Source: Clostridia bacterium (GTDB lineage: Bacteria > Bacillota > Clostridia > Oscillospirales > Acutalibacteraceae). From it: a DNA stretch of 64,000 nucleotides. The stretch is from positions 23,435-87,434 of the forward strand of contig JAFTWE010000039.1 of NCBI GenBank assembly GCA_017465465.1, in the 5' to 3' direction. This document shows, piece by piece, positions 44,128 to 53,466 of this stretch (positions are counted from its first letter, which is position 1; each line of letters begins with the position of its first letter). The position numbers were made by a program, and so were the translations under genes. A model generated the notes under the pieces. It was not told the origin of the DNA. It did no database searches and saw nothing but the letters and a program-made list of their open reading frames with translations.

Positions 44128-45447
44128 TTATCCTATTCCGCCCATTAGTGCGCCCACAATTAAAACGATAAAGCATACGGGGCAGAAAACATATTTTGCA
44201 ATGGGGAAAAACCATTTGCCCAGGGGCTTGCTTCTGCCTTTGTTAACTTCGGCTTCAACAAACTTTTTGCCAAGCACCCGGAAAAACATTATTCCTGCAA
44301 GACCTGCACCGAGAGGACAGATATAAATTGAAAGAATATCCATCCAGTCAGACACAATGCCCTGAATGAAAATAGAAATAACAAGCCCTGCACCGCCTAC
44401 TATAATACAGGAAATTATGCGGTTCAAACCGAATTTTTCCTGAATTGTGGCGATTGAGGTTTCATAAAGATTGATAAGAGAGGTAAGCCCTGCAAACAAA
44501 ACAGCAACAAAAAACACAATGCAGATTATATTGCCGCCGGGCATATTTTTAAAAAGATTCGGCAAAAAGATAAACATAAGACCGGGTCCGCCCTGGTCAA
44601 GCTGAGCCCCCGTGGTTGCCATAGCAGGAATAATAACAAGAGCGGCAAGCATAGCGGCAAGGGTGTCAAAAAATGCAACATTTCGTGCGGATTTCGGAAT
44701 ATCCTCTTTTTCAGAGAGGTAAGAGCCGTAAATCAGCGTGCCGTTACCTGCAACCGAAAGTGAGAAAAATGCCTGACCCAAAGCGTAAGCCCAGGTTTTC
44801 CAATTTTTCAGGGCATCAAAATCCACGGTGAAAATATACTTATAGCCGTCAGCGGAACCATTCTGAAAAAGGAGGTAAACCCCGATTCCCGCAAAAAGGA
44901 AAAAGAAAAGAGGCATCATAATTTTGTTAGCCTTTTCAATTCCTTTGCCCACACCGAAAATCAAAATAACAACTGCAGTCACAAGCGCAACACTCTGCCA
45001 CTCATTGTTACCAAAAGCAGAAGCCATAGAGCCAAAGGCATTGCCAAAGCTGTCAACAGAATCTGCCGCGAGGGTGGCTCCCGTAAAGGCGCCAACGGTG
45101 TATTTGAAAATCCAGCCCATAACAACGGTATAGCCGATTGCCATTGCAAAAGAGCCCAGGGTAGGGATAATACCTGCCGCTTTGCCCAAGGCAGGTTTTC
45201 TTTTGCAGGCCTTACCAAAAGCATCAATAGGGCCTGCGCGCATTGCACGGCCGAAGCTCATTTCACCAATGACACCCGTTGAGCCGATGAGAATCACAAA
45301 AAATAAATATGCAATCAGAAAAGCTCCGCCGCCGAAGGTGGAAACCCTTGTGGGGAACATCCATATATTGCCCATACCCACAGCAGAGCCGATGCACGAA
45401 AGCACAAAGCCCCAACGGGACGAAAAAGAATCTCGGTTTTTTGTCAT
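44128..45447 (-). CDS. Neurotransmitter:sodium symporter (NSS) family transporter
   Basis: A 439-residue transporter with about eleven to twelve helices. The first helix has the NSS signature GFVLSCIGSAVGMGNIWMFP, which forms the sodium and substrate site; bacterial relatives carry amino acids. ATG 45447 follows CAGGAGGACTT. The in-frame extension upstream overlaps the preceding gene's terminator and is rejected. Confidence 0.92.
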   Translation of the reverse strand: MTKNRDSFSSRWGFVLSCIGSAVGMGNIWMFPTRVSTFGGGAFLIAYLFFVILIGSTGVIGEMSFGRAMRAGPIDAFGKACKRKPALGKAAGIIPTLGSFAMAIGYTVVMGWIFKYTVGAFTGATLAADSVDSFGNAFGSMASAFGNNEWQSVALVTAVVILIFGVGKGIEKANKIMMPLFFFLFAGIGVYLLFQNGSADGYKYIFTVDFDALKNWKTWAYALGQAFFSLSVAGNGTLIYGSYLSEKEDIPKSARNVAFFDTLAAMLAALVIIPAMATTGAQLDQGGPGLMFIFLPNLFKNMPGGNIICIVFFVAVLFAGLTSLINLYETSIATIQEKFGLNRIISCIIVGGAGLVISIFIQGIVSDWMDILSIYICPLGAGLAGIMFFRVLGKKFVEAEVNKGRSKPLGKWFFPIAKYVFCPVCFIVLIVGALMGGIG

Positions 45448-45458
45448 AAGTCCTCCTG

Positions 45459-45491
45459 AAAAATCAAGCCCGAAACTCAACGCTTCGGGCT
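45459..45491 (-). terminator. Terminator of the DUF1846 gene
   Basis: AGCCCGAA (45467-45474) and TTCGGGCT (45484-45491), with a run of T on the minus strand at 45459-45463. Confidence 0.75.
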
Positions 45492-45496
45492 ATTGC

Positions 45497-46981
45497 TTAT
45501 TTATGGAAAAGGCGTTTGTTTTCGTAGTGGGCTTCACAGCTTACATTTATGCCCAAGCGTTTAAGGAGTTTAATGTCCTCATCGCTTATTATTACCGAAA
45601 AGTGAGCTTCACAGCCCTTGAGATTATCGAGCTGGTCCATAGCAAGCTTTGCTATAGGATTGGTAAGAGCAGAAATTGTAAGGGCAATAAGTACCTCGTC
45701 TGTGTGAAGTCGAGGGTTTCTGTGCTTAAGATAGTTGGTCTTAAGCTCGCAGATTGGCTCAAGCACCTGAGCCGCAATCAAATCAAGGCGGTCATCAATA
45801 TTGCCTAAAGCCTTAAGGGCGTTGAGGATAAGCGCTGAAGCCGCGCCCAATGTGTCAGAGGTTTTACCTGTAACAACTCTGCCGTCAGGCAACACTACCG
45901 CACCTGCAGGTGCACCGGTGGACTTAGCTTTGTCAAGGGCAGCCGCAACAGCGGGGCAGATGTCTGAGGTGATACCTGTCTGATTCATAAGAATTTCAAG
46001 CTTTGTAACCTGATTTCCGTCATCCTTGCCGCTTAAGCGCTCACAGCAGGCGGTGTAATAACGGCGGAGGATTTCCATTTTGGAAGCCTCACGGCAGGCC
46101 TCATCGTCAACAATGCAGTTGCCTGCCATATTTACACCCATATCTGTTGGTGATTTGTATGGTGAAGAGCCTTGAATTCTCTCGAAAATTGTGTTAAGCA
46201 CAGGGAAAATTTCCACATCACGGTTGTAGTTTACGGCGGTTTCACCGTAAGCCTCAAGGTGGAACGGGTCAATCATATTAAGGTCGTTAAGGTCAGCCGT
46301 TGCCGCCTCATAAGCAAGGTTAACAGGGTGCTTAAGAGGAAGATTCCAGATAGGGAATGTTTCAAACTTTGCGTAGCCTGACTTGATTCCTCGCTTGTAA
46401 TCGTGGTAAAGCTGACTTAAGCAGGTTGCCATTTTTCCGCTTCCGGGGCCGGGGGCTGTAACCACAACAAGAGAGTGGGTGGTTTCAATATAATCGTTTT
46501 TGCCGAGTCCTTCGTCGCTTACAATGTGCTGAACATCTGACGGGTAGCCGGCAATAGGGTAGTGGCAGTAGCAATGAATGCCCAAAGCTGTCAATCTCTT
46601 CAAAAAGGCATCAACTGCGGCCTGACCCATATAACGGGTTAAAACAACACTGCCTACATAAATTCCCATTTCACGGAAAATGTCAATAAGACGAAGCACA
46701 TCGTCTTCATAAGAAATGCCCAGGTCACCGCGGATTTTATTATTTTCAATGTCAGCAGAGTTTATGGTGATAACAATTTCAGCGTCATCCTTAAGCTGCT
46801 GAAGCATACGGATTTTGCTGTCAGGCTCAAAGCCGGGCAACACGCGTGAAGCGTGAAAATCGTCAAAGAGCTTGCCGCCGAATTCAAGATACAGCTTGCC
46901 GCCGAAGTCGGCAATGCGCTTGCGAATCTGCTCAGACTGCATTGAAAGATATTTGTTGTTGTCAAATCCAATTCTGTTCAT
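45497..46981 (-). CDS. DUF1846 family protein
   Basis: A 494-residue cytoplasmic protein, the usual size for DUF1846. Recognisable blocks are the start GFDNNKYLSMQSEQIRKR, VVVTAPGPGSGKMATCLSQLYHD (a P-loop-like segment near 190), and GITSDICPAVAAALDKAKSTGAPAG. The family is widespread in Firmicutes and often called ATP-dependent Zn-binding or phosphoryl-transfer-like, but no function is proven. It has a good promoter upstream and a terminator downstream. Confidence 0.9.
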   Translation of the reverse strand: MNRIGFDNNKYLSMQSEQIRKRIADFGGKLYLEFGGKLFDDFHASRVLPGFEPDSKIRMLQQLKDDAEIVITINSADIENNKIRGDLGISYEDDVLRLIDIFREMGIYVGSVVLTRYMGQAAVDAFLKRLTALGIHCYCHYPIAGYPSDVQHIVSDEGLGKNDYIETTHSLVVVTAPGPGSGKMATCLSQLYHDYKRGIKSGYAKFETFPIWNLPLKHPVNLAYEAATADLNDLNMIDPFHLEAYGETAVNYNRDVEIFPVLNTIFERIQGSSPYKSPTDMGVNMAGNCIVDDEACREASKMEILRRYYTACCERLSGKDDGNQVTKLEILMNQTGITSDICPAVAAALDKAKSTGAPAGAVVLPDGRVVTGKTSDTLGAASALILNALKALGNIDDRLDLIAAQVLEPICELKTNYLKHRNPRLHTDEVLIALTISALTNPIAKLAMDQLDNLKGCEAHFSVIISDEDIKLLKRLGINVSCEAHYENKRLFHK

Positions 46982-47015
46982 TTCAAAGACCTCTTTTATC
47001 TTAACTCCAAATTTA

Positions 47016-47043
47016 AGTATATCACAATTATTTGTAAAGTAAA
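47016..47043 (-). promoter_or_regulatory. Promoter of the DUF1846 gene
   Basis: On the minus strand TTTACT (47038-47043), a 16-base spacer and TATACT (47016-47021) with an extended TGA. Confidence 0.55.
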
Positions 47044-47051
47044 AGATTTAT

Positions 47052-47093
47052 TGTTAAAAAAGTTTAACACAAACTGTAAATTTGTGGTATTAT
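47052..47093 (+). promoter_or_regulatory. Promoter region of the MATE gene with a small palindrome
   Basis: TATTAT (47088-47093) with an extended TGG. An inverted repeat TGTTAAA/TTTAACA (47052-47069) lies at the -35 position and might be an operator. Confidence 0.4.
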
Positions 47094-47124
47094 ATCAATA
47101 AAGAAAAACTTTTGGGAGAAAACG

Positions 47125-48486
47125 ATGAAAAATAAGACCTTGATTTCTGATTTTACACAAGGGAATATTGCAAAACAGCTTTTTACTTTTGCAACTCCGC
47201 TGTTTTTATCGAGCCTGTTGCAGGTTGTGTATAACATGGTGGATATGGTTGTAGTGGGTCATGTTATGGGCAAAACGGGTCTTTCTGCCGTCAGCATCGG
47301 CGGAGATGTGTCAAGCTTTCTCACCTTTATTGCAATGGGCTTTTCCAATGCGGGTCAGGTTATAGTTTCGCAGTATATAGGTGCAGGCAAAAAAGAAAGG
47401 CTGGGCAGATTCATTGCGTCAATGTTTTCTTTTTTAACTCTTATTGCCGCAACCCTCAGCGTGGTTTGCCTTATCTTCAGGCGTCAGATTTTAACACTGA
47501 TGAACACCCCCGAGGAGGCTTTTTCAGAGGCTCTCGGATATTCCACCGTCTGCATTGTGGGCATGGTTTTTATTTATGGCTACAATATGGTCAGCGCAGT
47601 GCTCAGAGGTATGGGCGATTCAAAGCACCCATTTATTTTCATCAGCATTGCCGCCGTTCTGAATATAATTCTTGACATAATTTTTGTAAAATATATGTCC
47701 ATGGGTTCGGCAGGTGCGGCACTTGCAACGGTAATCAGCCAGGGCGTGAGCTTTTTGAGCTGTTGTGCCTTTTTATATAAAAGAAAAGAGGATTTCGGCT
47801 TTGAATTTCAGGCCGGATACTTTTTGGATTGGGATAAACCGATGCTTTCGGAGCTAATTAAGCTGGGCGTTCCTATGGCAATTAAAAGCGCATCAATTCA
47901 TTTCTCAAAGCTGTTTGTAAATTCCTGGATAAATTCCTACGGCGTTGAGGTTTCGGCTTTTGCAGGTGTTGCCAATAAGGTCAACAGCATCAGCAATCTT
48001 CTTTCAAATTCACTCAATACTGCCGGCTCATCAATGGTGGGTCAGAATATCGGTGCAAAGCAGTTCAAGCGAGTGCCTAAAATTATGGTAACGCTTTTTG
48101 CCTCAGGGCTTTGCATTTCTGCAGTTATGTCCGTGCTTGTGCATCTGTTCCCCCAGCAGATTTTCGGGCTTTTTACCTCAGACAAGGCGGTTCTTGCGGT
48201 GGCGATGGAATACATTACCGTTGCAACGGTTATCTTCTTCGGCAGTGCCTTCAGAGCGCCGATGAATGCTCTTATCAACGGCAGCGGAATTCACAAAATC
48301 AACTTTGCAACCGCAATTTTTGACGGAATAATTATGAGAATAGGTCTTTCGGTTTTGTTCGGGCTTGTGTTCAATATGGGCTATATCGGCTTCTGGCTTG
48401 GCGATGCACTGGCAGGCTATACGCCCTTTGCAATCGGAATAATATTTTACTTTAGCGGAAAGTGGAAAAACAAGGTGATAAAATGA
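47125..48486 (+). CDS. MATE family efflux transporter
   Basis: A 453-residue protein with twelve helices in two related halves. The N-terminal IAKQLFTFATPLFLSSLLQVVYNMVDMVVVGHVMG is typical of MATE (NorM/DinF) exporters, and VSAFAGVANKVNSISN is the matching segment of the second half. The exported compound is unknown. Its TGA overlaps the ATG of the next gene. Confidence 0.93.
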   Translation: MKNKTLISDFTQGNIAKQLFTFATPLFLSSLLQVVYNMVDMVVVGHVMGKTGLSAVSIGGDVSSFLTFIAMGFSNAGQVIVSQYIGAGKKERLGRFIASMFSFLTLIAATLSVVCLIFRRQILTLMNTPEEAFSEALGYSTVCIVGMVFIYGYNMVSAVLRGMGDSKHPFIFISIAAVLNIILDIIFVKYMSMGSAGAALATVISQGVSFLSCCAFLYKRKEDFGFEFQAGYFLDWDKPMLSELIKLGVPMAIKSASIHFSKLFVNSWINSYGVEVSAFAGVANKVNSISNLLSNSLNTAGSSMVGQNIGAKQFKRVPKIMVTLFASGLCISAVMSVLVHLFPQQIFGLFTSDKAVLAVAMEYITVATVIFFGSAFRAPMNALINGSGIHKINFATAIFDGIIMRIGLSVLFGLVFNMGYIGFWLGDALAGYTPFAIGIIFYFSGKWKNKVIK

Positions 48487-49133
48487 CAAAGAAAGAAACT
48501 GCAAAAAGATACATCCTTTTTATAGTGAGCCTTTTCTTTATTGCTCTTGGTATAGCCTTTACCAAAAGCGGAGAGTTGGGTGTTTCACCGATTTCATCAG
48601 TTCCCAATGTTTTAAGCATTCGGTTTGAAAATGTTTCTATGGGCAACTGGCTTACTGTGTGGAACTGTATTCTGATAGCGGGTCAGGTTCTGATTTTGAG
48701 AAAAAAGTTTCAGCCCATTCAGCTTTTGCAGGTGCCGCTGTCATTTTTGTGCGGATATTTTACCGATTTCGGAATGTGGTGCATTTCATTTATCCCTGTA
48801 AATTCTTACATAACACGGTTAATTTTTGTTTTGGCAGGGGTTGTGATTTTAGGCTTCGGTATCGCACTTTCGGTTACGGCAAATGTTATAATGAACGCAG
48901 GTGAAGCCTTTGTTAAGGTGGTGGCAGATGTATCAAAAAAGAAGTTCGGCAATATTAAAATCGCGTTTGATATAAGCAATGTGCTGATGTCTGTTTTACT
49001 GTCGTTGATATTATTTGATTTTACCATTGTTGGTGCAAGAGAAGGCACTCTCATTGCCGCGGTGGGAACAGGGCTGGTCGTTAAATTCTTTACACCCTTA
49101 TTAAAGCCCATTAACAGATATCTTTCAAAATAA
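48483..49133 (+). CDS. YczE/YitT-like membrane protein
   Basis: A 216-residue protein with about six helices, starting at ATG 48483, which overlaps the MATE stop (ATGA). The features FFIALGIAFTKSGELGVSPISSVPNVLS and GFGIALSVTANVIMNAGEAFVKVVAD fit the YczE/YyaS group. Its function is unknown; the coupling to a MATE exporter suggests a shared physiological role. Confidence 0.75.
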   Translation: MTKKETAKRYILFIVSLFFIALGIAFTKSGELGVSPISSVPNVLSIRFENVSMGNWLTVWNCILIAGQVLILRKKFQPIQLLQVPLSFLCGYFTDFGMWCISFIPVNSYITRLIFVLAGVVILGFGIALSVTANVIMNAGEAFVKVVADVSKKKFGNIKIAFDISNVLMSVLLSLILFDFTIVGAREGTLIAAVGTGLVVKFFTPLLKPINRYLSK

Positions 49134-49136
49134 AGA

Positions 49137-49158
49137 GGAGTTGTCACACGACAACTCC
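49137..49158. terminator. Terminator between converging transporter genes
   Basis: GGAGTTGTC (49137-49145), loop ACAC, GACAACTCC (49150-49158), then a T-rich stretch. Confidence 0.75.
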
Positions 49159-49163
49159 TTAAT

Positions 49164-50324
49164 TTATTTCTTTGTGCCCTTGAACATCATAAATGTAGGT
49201 ATAGCTGTTGCAACAAAAAGAACAGCCTGAACAATGGGGAAAAGCCCCATACTCAGATGCTCGGCAAGTTGACCGAAAGCTATCGGCAACAAAAGAATAC
49301 TTACATAAGCCATAGCCATCTGTGTGCCGATTATTGACTGAGAAACCTCTTTGCCGAATGTAAGCGGAGTGAGGTGGGTCATATTCGGAAAAACCGGTCC
49401 GTTACCAAAGCCGATTAAAAACATACCTGCAACTGTGATATAGGTGTTTGACGGAACAAAAAGAAGAATAACCGCAGCCAGAAGAATCACTTCGCCTGCA
49501 ATAATCAGCGCTTTGGCAGAGAGCTTGTTTGCAAGAAGACCTGACACAAATCTGCCCAAAGCAAGACCGACGAAGTAAAGGGTAATCAGCCCTGCGGCTT
49601 CGTCTGCAGTGAGACCTTTTGACTCAACAAGAAATGAGCTGCCCCATACAAGGCAGATTGATTCGATTCCGCAGGATGCCATAAAAATTCCGATAGATGC
49701 CCTCGTCGCAGGGATTTTTATAATATCCCTGAATTTAAGAATCTTTTGAGCAACATCCTCTTCCGCTTTCTTTTCGCCAACCTTTTTCCAGAGGGGGAGG
49801 GAAATAATCATCACCGCAGTAATAGCAAGCTGAATGTAAAAAACATTTTTGTATCCGGTGCGCCAGTCGTTGCTGTTAGTTAAAGACAGTGACATTAAGT
49901 AAGGGCTCAGCGAAACACCAACTCCGTAAAAGCAGTGAAGAAAGTTCATGTGAGTTGCCTTGTAATTAAGAGCAACATAGTTATTGAGTGCGGCATCAAC
50001 ACTGCCTGCGCCAAGACCTGACGGAATTGCAAAAAGGCAAAGCCAGATTATGTTTGGTGAAAGTGAAAAACCAAGCAATGCCGTTGCGGTCATAGCGGTG
50101 CTCACAGCGGCAACCTTTGCCGTGCCGAATCTGCTGACAACCCTTGAGCTGAAAAAGCTTGAGGCTATAGTGCCTAACGAAACAATGGTTGTTACAAAGT
50201 TTGCGTAAGAAATCGGCAGGTTAAACTCACCGTAAATTGCAGGCCAGGCCGCGCCAAAAAGTGAATCGGGAATACCAAGACCGATATACCCCATAAAAAT
50301 AACGATTAAAAGAACTGTTGCCAT
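49164..50324 (-). CDS. Major facilitator superfamily transporter
   Basis: A 386-residue protein with about twelve helices and no large extra domain. GIPDSLFGAAWPAIYGEFNLP at the start and FFSSRVVSRFGTAKVAAVS between helices 2 and 3 (the MFS A-loop) support the family. GLGAGSVDAALNNYVA is typical of the fucose/sugar-porter-like subgroup. The substrate is undetermined. It stands alone. Confidence 0.88.
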   Translation of the reverse strand: MATVLLIVIFMGYIGLGIPDSLFGAAWPAIYGEFNLPISYANFVTTIVSLGTIASSFFSSRVVSRFGTAKVAAVSTAMTATALLGFSLSPNIIWLCLFAIPSGLGAGSVDAALNNYVALNYKATHMNFLHCFYGVGVSLSPYLMSLSLTNSNDWRTGYKNVFYIQLAITAVMIISLPLWKKVGEKKAEEDVAQKILKFRDIIKIPATRASIGIFMASCGIESICLVWGSSFLVESKGLTADEAAGLITLYFVGLALGRFVSGLLANKLSAKALIIAGEVILLAAVILLFVPSNTYITVAGMFLIGFGNGPVFPNMTHLTPLTFGKEVSQSIIGTQMAMAYVSILLLPIAFGQLAEHLSMGLFPIVQAVLFVATAIPTFMMFKGTKK

Positions 50325-50376
50325 AAAAACTCCTCGGAATCTTTCAAAACTAAAAGAATTATATCATAAAAAGCAA

Positions 50377-50410
50377 AAAAGTAAAGGCTGAACCCTCGGG
50401 CTCAGCCTTT
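50377..50410 (-). terminator. Terminator of the ABC importer operon
   Basis: AAAGGCTGA (50383-50391) and TCAGCCTTT (50402-50410); on the minus strand a T6 run follows (50377-50382 region). Confidence 0.85.
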
Positions 50411-50414
50411 GTTT

Positions 50415-51209
50415 TTATGAAAGTACGGCTCTGTCGTTTGTAAATTCCTTACCGCTTGCTTTAACAAAGAGATTCATCAAATCTTCAACGGTAAGCTTTT
50501 TCTTTTCTTCACCTTTGATGTCAACAATGATTCTGCCCTCGTGCATCATAATCAGACGGTTGCCGTGAGCAATAGCGTCTTTCATATTGTGGGTAATCAT
50601 CAGTGTTGTCAGGTGATTTTCCGTAACAATCTTATCTGTAATTTCCAAAACCTTAGCGGCAGTTTTGGGGTCAAGTGCGGCTGTGTGCTCATCAAGGAGC
50701 AACAGCTTTGGCTTTTTCAGCGTAGCCATAAGAAGAGTAACCGCCTGCCTCTGACCGCCCGAAAGGAGACCCACCTTGCTTGAAAGCCTTGTTTCAAGGC
50801 CAAGCTCTAAGGTTGCCAGGAGCTTTTTGTATTCTTCTCTTTCAGCTTTTTTAATGCCCCATTTAAGCTTGCGCTTTGTTCCGCGCCTTGCGGCGATTGA
50901 AAGGTTTTCGGCAATTTCCATATCAGGGGCTGTTCCCTTCATCGGGTCCTGAAAAACTCTTCCCAGATAGGTTGCTCTTTTGTATTCGGGGATGTTGGTT
51001 ACATCAACTCCGTCAATTTCAATAGTGCCGTAGTCAGGCTTCCACACTCCTGCGATTGCGTTGAGCATTGTGGATTTACCTGCACCGTTGCCGCCGATGA
51101 CGGTAACAAAATCACCGTCTTCAAGGGTAAGGTTAAGTCCGTTAAGGGCAGTTTTTGCATTAACTGTGCCGGGGTTAAATGTCTTCTGGAGGTTTGTGAT
51201 TTTAAGCAT
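50415..51209 (-). CDS. ABC transporter ATP-binding protein (TrpXYZ type)
   Basis: A 265-residue ATPase. Walker A is GGNGAGKST, the signature is LSGGQRQA, and Walker B is LLLLDEHTAALDP; the H-loop MITHNMKDAI is present. ATG 51209 follows GGAGGTGG and overlaps the permease stop by eight bases. It is the last gene of binding protein, permease, ATPase. Confidence 0.93.
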   Translation of the reverse strand: MLKITNLQKTFNPGTVNAKTALNGLNLTLEDGDFVTVIGGNGAGKSTMLNAIAGVWKPDYGTIEIDGVDVTNIPEYKRATYLGRVFQDPMKGTAPDMEIAENLSIAARRGTKRKLKWGIKKAEREEYKKLLATLELGLETRLSSKVGLLSGGQRQAVTLLMATLKKPKLLLLDEHTAALDPKTAAKVLEITDKIVTENHLTTLMITHNMKDAIAHGNRLIMMHEGRIIVDIKGEEKKKLTVEDLMNLFVKASGKEFTNDRAVLS

Positions 51210-52122
51210 TTTCGCCACCTCCTGCATTTTCTGTAACCGCTATGGGCTTCTGCTTTGTAAAATATTTGCCTTTCAAATAAGGAACGGCAAGGAACAATGC
51301 AACTATAATTGCCGAGAGCATTTTAAGATAATCGGTTTTAAGGCCGAGGAGAACTACAAAGTTATAAATAATGTAGTAAACAATACCGCCGCCGATTACA
51401 CCGATAAGGCTGACAACAAAGTTTGGCTTGATTTTCATTGAAACAGAAAGGCCGATGAAAATTGCGGCAAGACCGATAACAATGGCACCGCGGCCGTCAT
51501 TGATGTTGGCAGAGCCTTTATACTGGGCAAGCATTGCACCGGCTAAAGCAACAATACCGTTTGAAATTGCAAGGCCGAGAACCTTGTTAAAGTTGACATT
51601 AACGCCCTGAGCACAGCTCATATCGGGGTTGTCACCTGTTGACTTTAAGGTAAGACCTACTTCGGTGTAGAAGAAGAGCCAGAGCACAATGATTGTTGCC
51701 GCAACAACAATAACACCTGCAACAATAGCTCTCGGGTTGTCACTCATGTGCATTAAAAGATTATTTTCTCTCGGGTTAATTGCAATGAGTGATTTACCGC
51801 CGAGGATTGAAAGGTTTACCGAATAAAGCATAAGCTGAGTGAGAATTCCTGCAAGAATAGAGGGAATTCCCAAAACGGTGTGAAGAAGACCTGTTACCAC
51901 ACCTGTGAGCATACCTGCAAGAAATGCAATCATAATGCTCAGCCAGACAGGAACGCCGTTTGAAATAAGCACAGCGCAAACACAACCGCCTGTGCAGATA
52001 GAGCCGTCAACGGTAAGGTCAGCAATATCAAGAATTTTATAGGATATGTAGACACCGATTGCCATAAGTCCCCATATAAGACCCTCTGCAACGGCACCGG
52101 GCAACGCGTTTAAAAAAGCCAT
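51202..52122 (-). CDS. ABC transporter permease (TrpXYZ type)
   Basis: A 306-residue permease with about eight to nine helices, of the branched-chain amino acid/BMP-like class (AVAEGLIWGLMAIGVYISYKILDIADLTVDGSICTGG). NGIVALAGAMLAQYKGSANINDGRGAIVIGLAAIFIG matches the conserved cytoplasmic coupling region. It starts 19 bases after the binding-protein gene. Confidence 0.92.
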   Translation of the reverse strand: MAFLNALPGAVAEGLIWGLMAIGVYISYKILDIADLTVDGSICTGGCVCAVLISNGVPVWLSIMIAFLAGMLTGVVTGLLHTVLGIPSILAGILTQLMLYSVNLSILGGKSLIAINPRENNLLMHMSDNPRAIVAGVIVVAATIIVLWLFFYTEVGLTLKSTGDNPDMSCAQGVNVNFNKVLGLAISNGIVALAGAMLAQYKGSANINDGRGAIVIGLAAIFIGLSVSMKIKPNFVVSLIGVIGGGIVYYIIYNFVVLLGLKTDYLKMLSAIIVALFLAVPYLKGKYFTKQKPIAVTENAGGGENA

Positions 52123-52141
52123 TTTTTACCTCAATTATAAA

Positions 52142-53074
52142 TTAGTTTTGGGGAACTTCAATTCCGAGATTTGCGCAAAGGTCGTTGTTATAAACAACTG
52201 AAGGAGTGAGGGTTGTAACTTCGTAGTCAGCAGGAGTTTTGTTGCCGAGGAGAATTTCTGCAGCCATCTTACCTGTTTCACAGCCGAGCTGATAATAGTC
52301 GATTGCAAGGCTTGCATAGCAGATTGCTCCGCCGTAGCTTGTGTAAACGGGAACCTTCTTGTCTGAGCAGATTGTGCCTACGATTGAGTCGTTATCTGCA
52401 ACAGTGTTGTCTGAGGGGATGTAGATTGCCTTACATTCGTTTGCGGCGGCAGTTGTGAGAGCCTGAAGCTCAGTTGTTTCTGAGAAGGTATAAGCCTTAA
52501 CAACAATGCCCTTAGCTTCAAAGAGAGCCTTAACTGCGTTATACTGAATAAGAGAGTTTGATTCGTTTGTGCAGTAAATAACACCAACCTGGTCGCCTGC
52601 AACAAGCTTAAGGGTGTCAATCATCATCTGAGCCTGCTCGTCAAAAGGAACAGCGTCTGATGTGCCTGAAACATTAGCGGGGATTTCACCCTTGAAGGTG
52701 TCTTCATAATCTGTTACAGATGTGCCGAGAACGGGGATTGTTGTGGTTGCATTTGCGGCGGCAAGAAGGCAGGGTGTTGCGTTAGCCATAATAAGGTCAA
52801 CATTTTTAGCTGTGAAGGTGTTGATAACTGTGGTGCAGAGGTTGGGGTCACCTGCAACCTGAGTGTCAATTTCAACAGTTTTGCCTGCTTTTTCAAGCTC
52901 AGCCTTCAATGTGTCAACAAAGCCCTGTGTTGCTTTGTCAAGTGATTCGTGTTCCATAAGCTGGCAGATACCAACTGTGTAAGCATCAGCTTCAGCCTTG
53001 TTGCAGGAAGCAAGAGAGAAGCAAACTGCAACACAAAGTACAAGTGCCATAACAAGTGAAATGATTTTTTTCAT
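52142..53074 (-). CDS. ABC transporter substrate-binding lipoprotein (TrpX type)
   Basis: A 310-residue solute receptor. A lipoprotein signal ends in SLASC (Cys24). The mature part follows the ABC_sub_bind family: YTVGICQLMEHESLDKATQGFVD, TVINTFTAKNVDLIMANATPCLLAA, VPFDEQAQMMIDTLK, GVIYCTNESNS and GCETGKMAAEILLG. Relatives bind aromatic amino acids. The gene lies behind a T-box leader, which supports amino-acid uptake. Confidence 0.92.
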   Translation of the reverse strand: MKKIISLVMALVLCVAVCFSLASCNKAEADAYTVGICQLMEHESLDKATQGFVDTLKAELEKAGKTVEIDTQVAGDPNLCTTVINTFTAKNVDLIMANATPCLLAAANATTTIPVLGTSVTDYEDTFKGEIPANVSGTSDAVPFDEQAQMMIDTLKLVAGDQVGVIYCTNESNSLIQYNAVKALFEAKGIVVKAYTFSETTELQALTTAAANECKAIYIPSDNTVADNDSIVGTICSDKKVPVYTSYGGAICYASLAIDYYQLGCETGKMAAEILLGNKTPADYEVTTLTPSVVYNNDLCANLGIEVPQN

Positions 53075-53130
53075 AAAAATTACTCCTTTAAATAATATAT
53101 AATCACACAGAAAACTGTGAAATTACCAAC

Positions 53131-53398
53131 AAAAAATCCCTGTATTCAAAAGAATACAGGGACGAATAAATCGCGGTACCACTCTGCTTTCGTACTTAAC
53201 CTCACGGTTAAGACCTTAATAGGCTTAAAAGTCTTAGCGATGTAACGGTCGCACCCGTTGTGTCTACTGCAATTTTCAACACACGGCTCGCAAAATGAAC
53301 TTCAGACGGATAATACCGTTGCCTCGCACCAAACGGCAACTCTCTGGTGGCTTTCTCCGGCCTACTCTTTCTGCTCAAACGCCTTTGAGATATTTAAT
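53131..53398 (-). ncRNA. T-box riboswitch leader of the ABC importer operon
   Basis: On the minus strand the T-box motif AGAGTGGTACCGCGA is at 53171-53185. A terminator (TCCCTGTATTC, loop, GAATACAGGGA; 53137-53162) followed by a T run competes with the antiterminator. Stem I is recognisable: AGAGTA on the 5' side of the specifier loop (53363-53368), the apical AGAGAG, and GGTGCGA. The 3' side of the specifier loop reads GAAGTTCA (53296-53303). TTC, followed by A, is the best specifier codon candidate (53297-53299), which would mean phenylalanine. GTT and TCA are possible if the register differs. No TGG (tryptophan) is present there. Confidence 0.92.
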
Positions 53399-53406
53399 GT
53401 GAGATA

Positions 53407-53434
53407 ATTTTAACACAAAAATTGAATATGTCAA
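53407..53434 (-). promoter_or_regulatory. Promoter of the T-box controlled operon
   Basis: On the minus strand TTGACA (53429-53434), a 16-base spacer and TAAAAT (53407-53412), with an extended TGT. Confidence 0.7.
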
Positions 53435-53466
53435 GAATTTTTCGAATAATTATTCATTTTTATGTA

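Noticed and set aside
45182..45808. 208-residue plus-strand frame across the NSS/DUF1846 boundary
   Set aside because: It overlaps two real genes and a terminator on the other strand and has no ribosome site.
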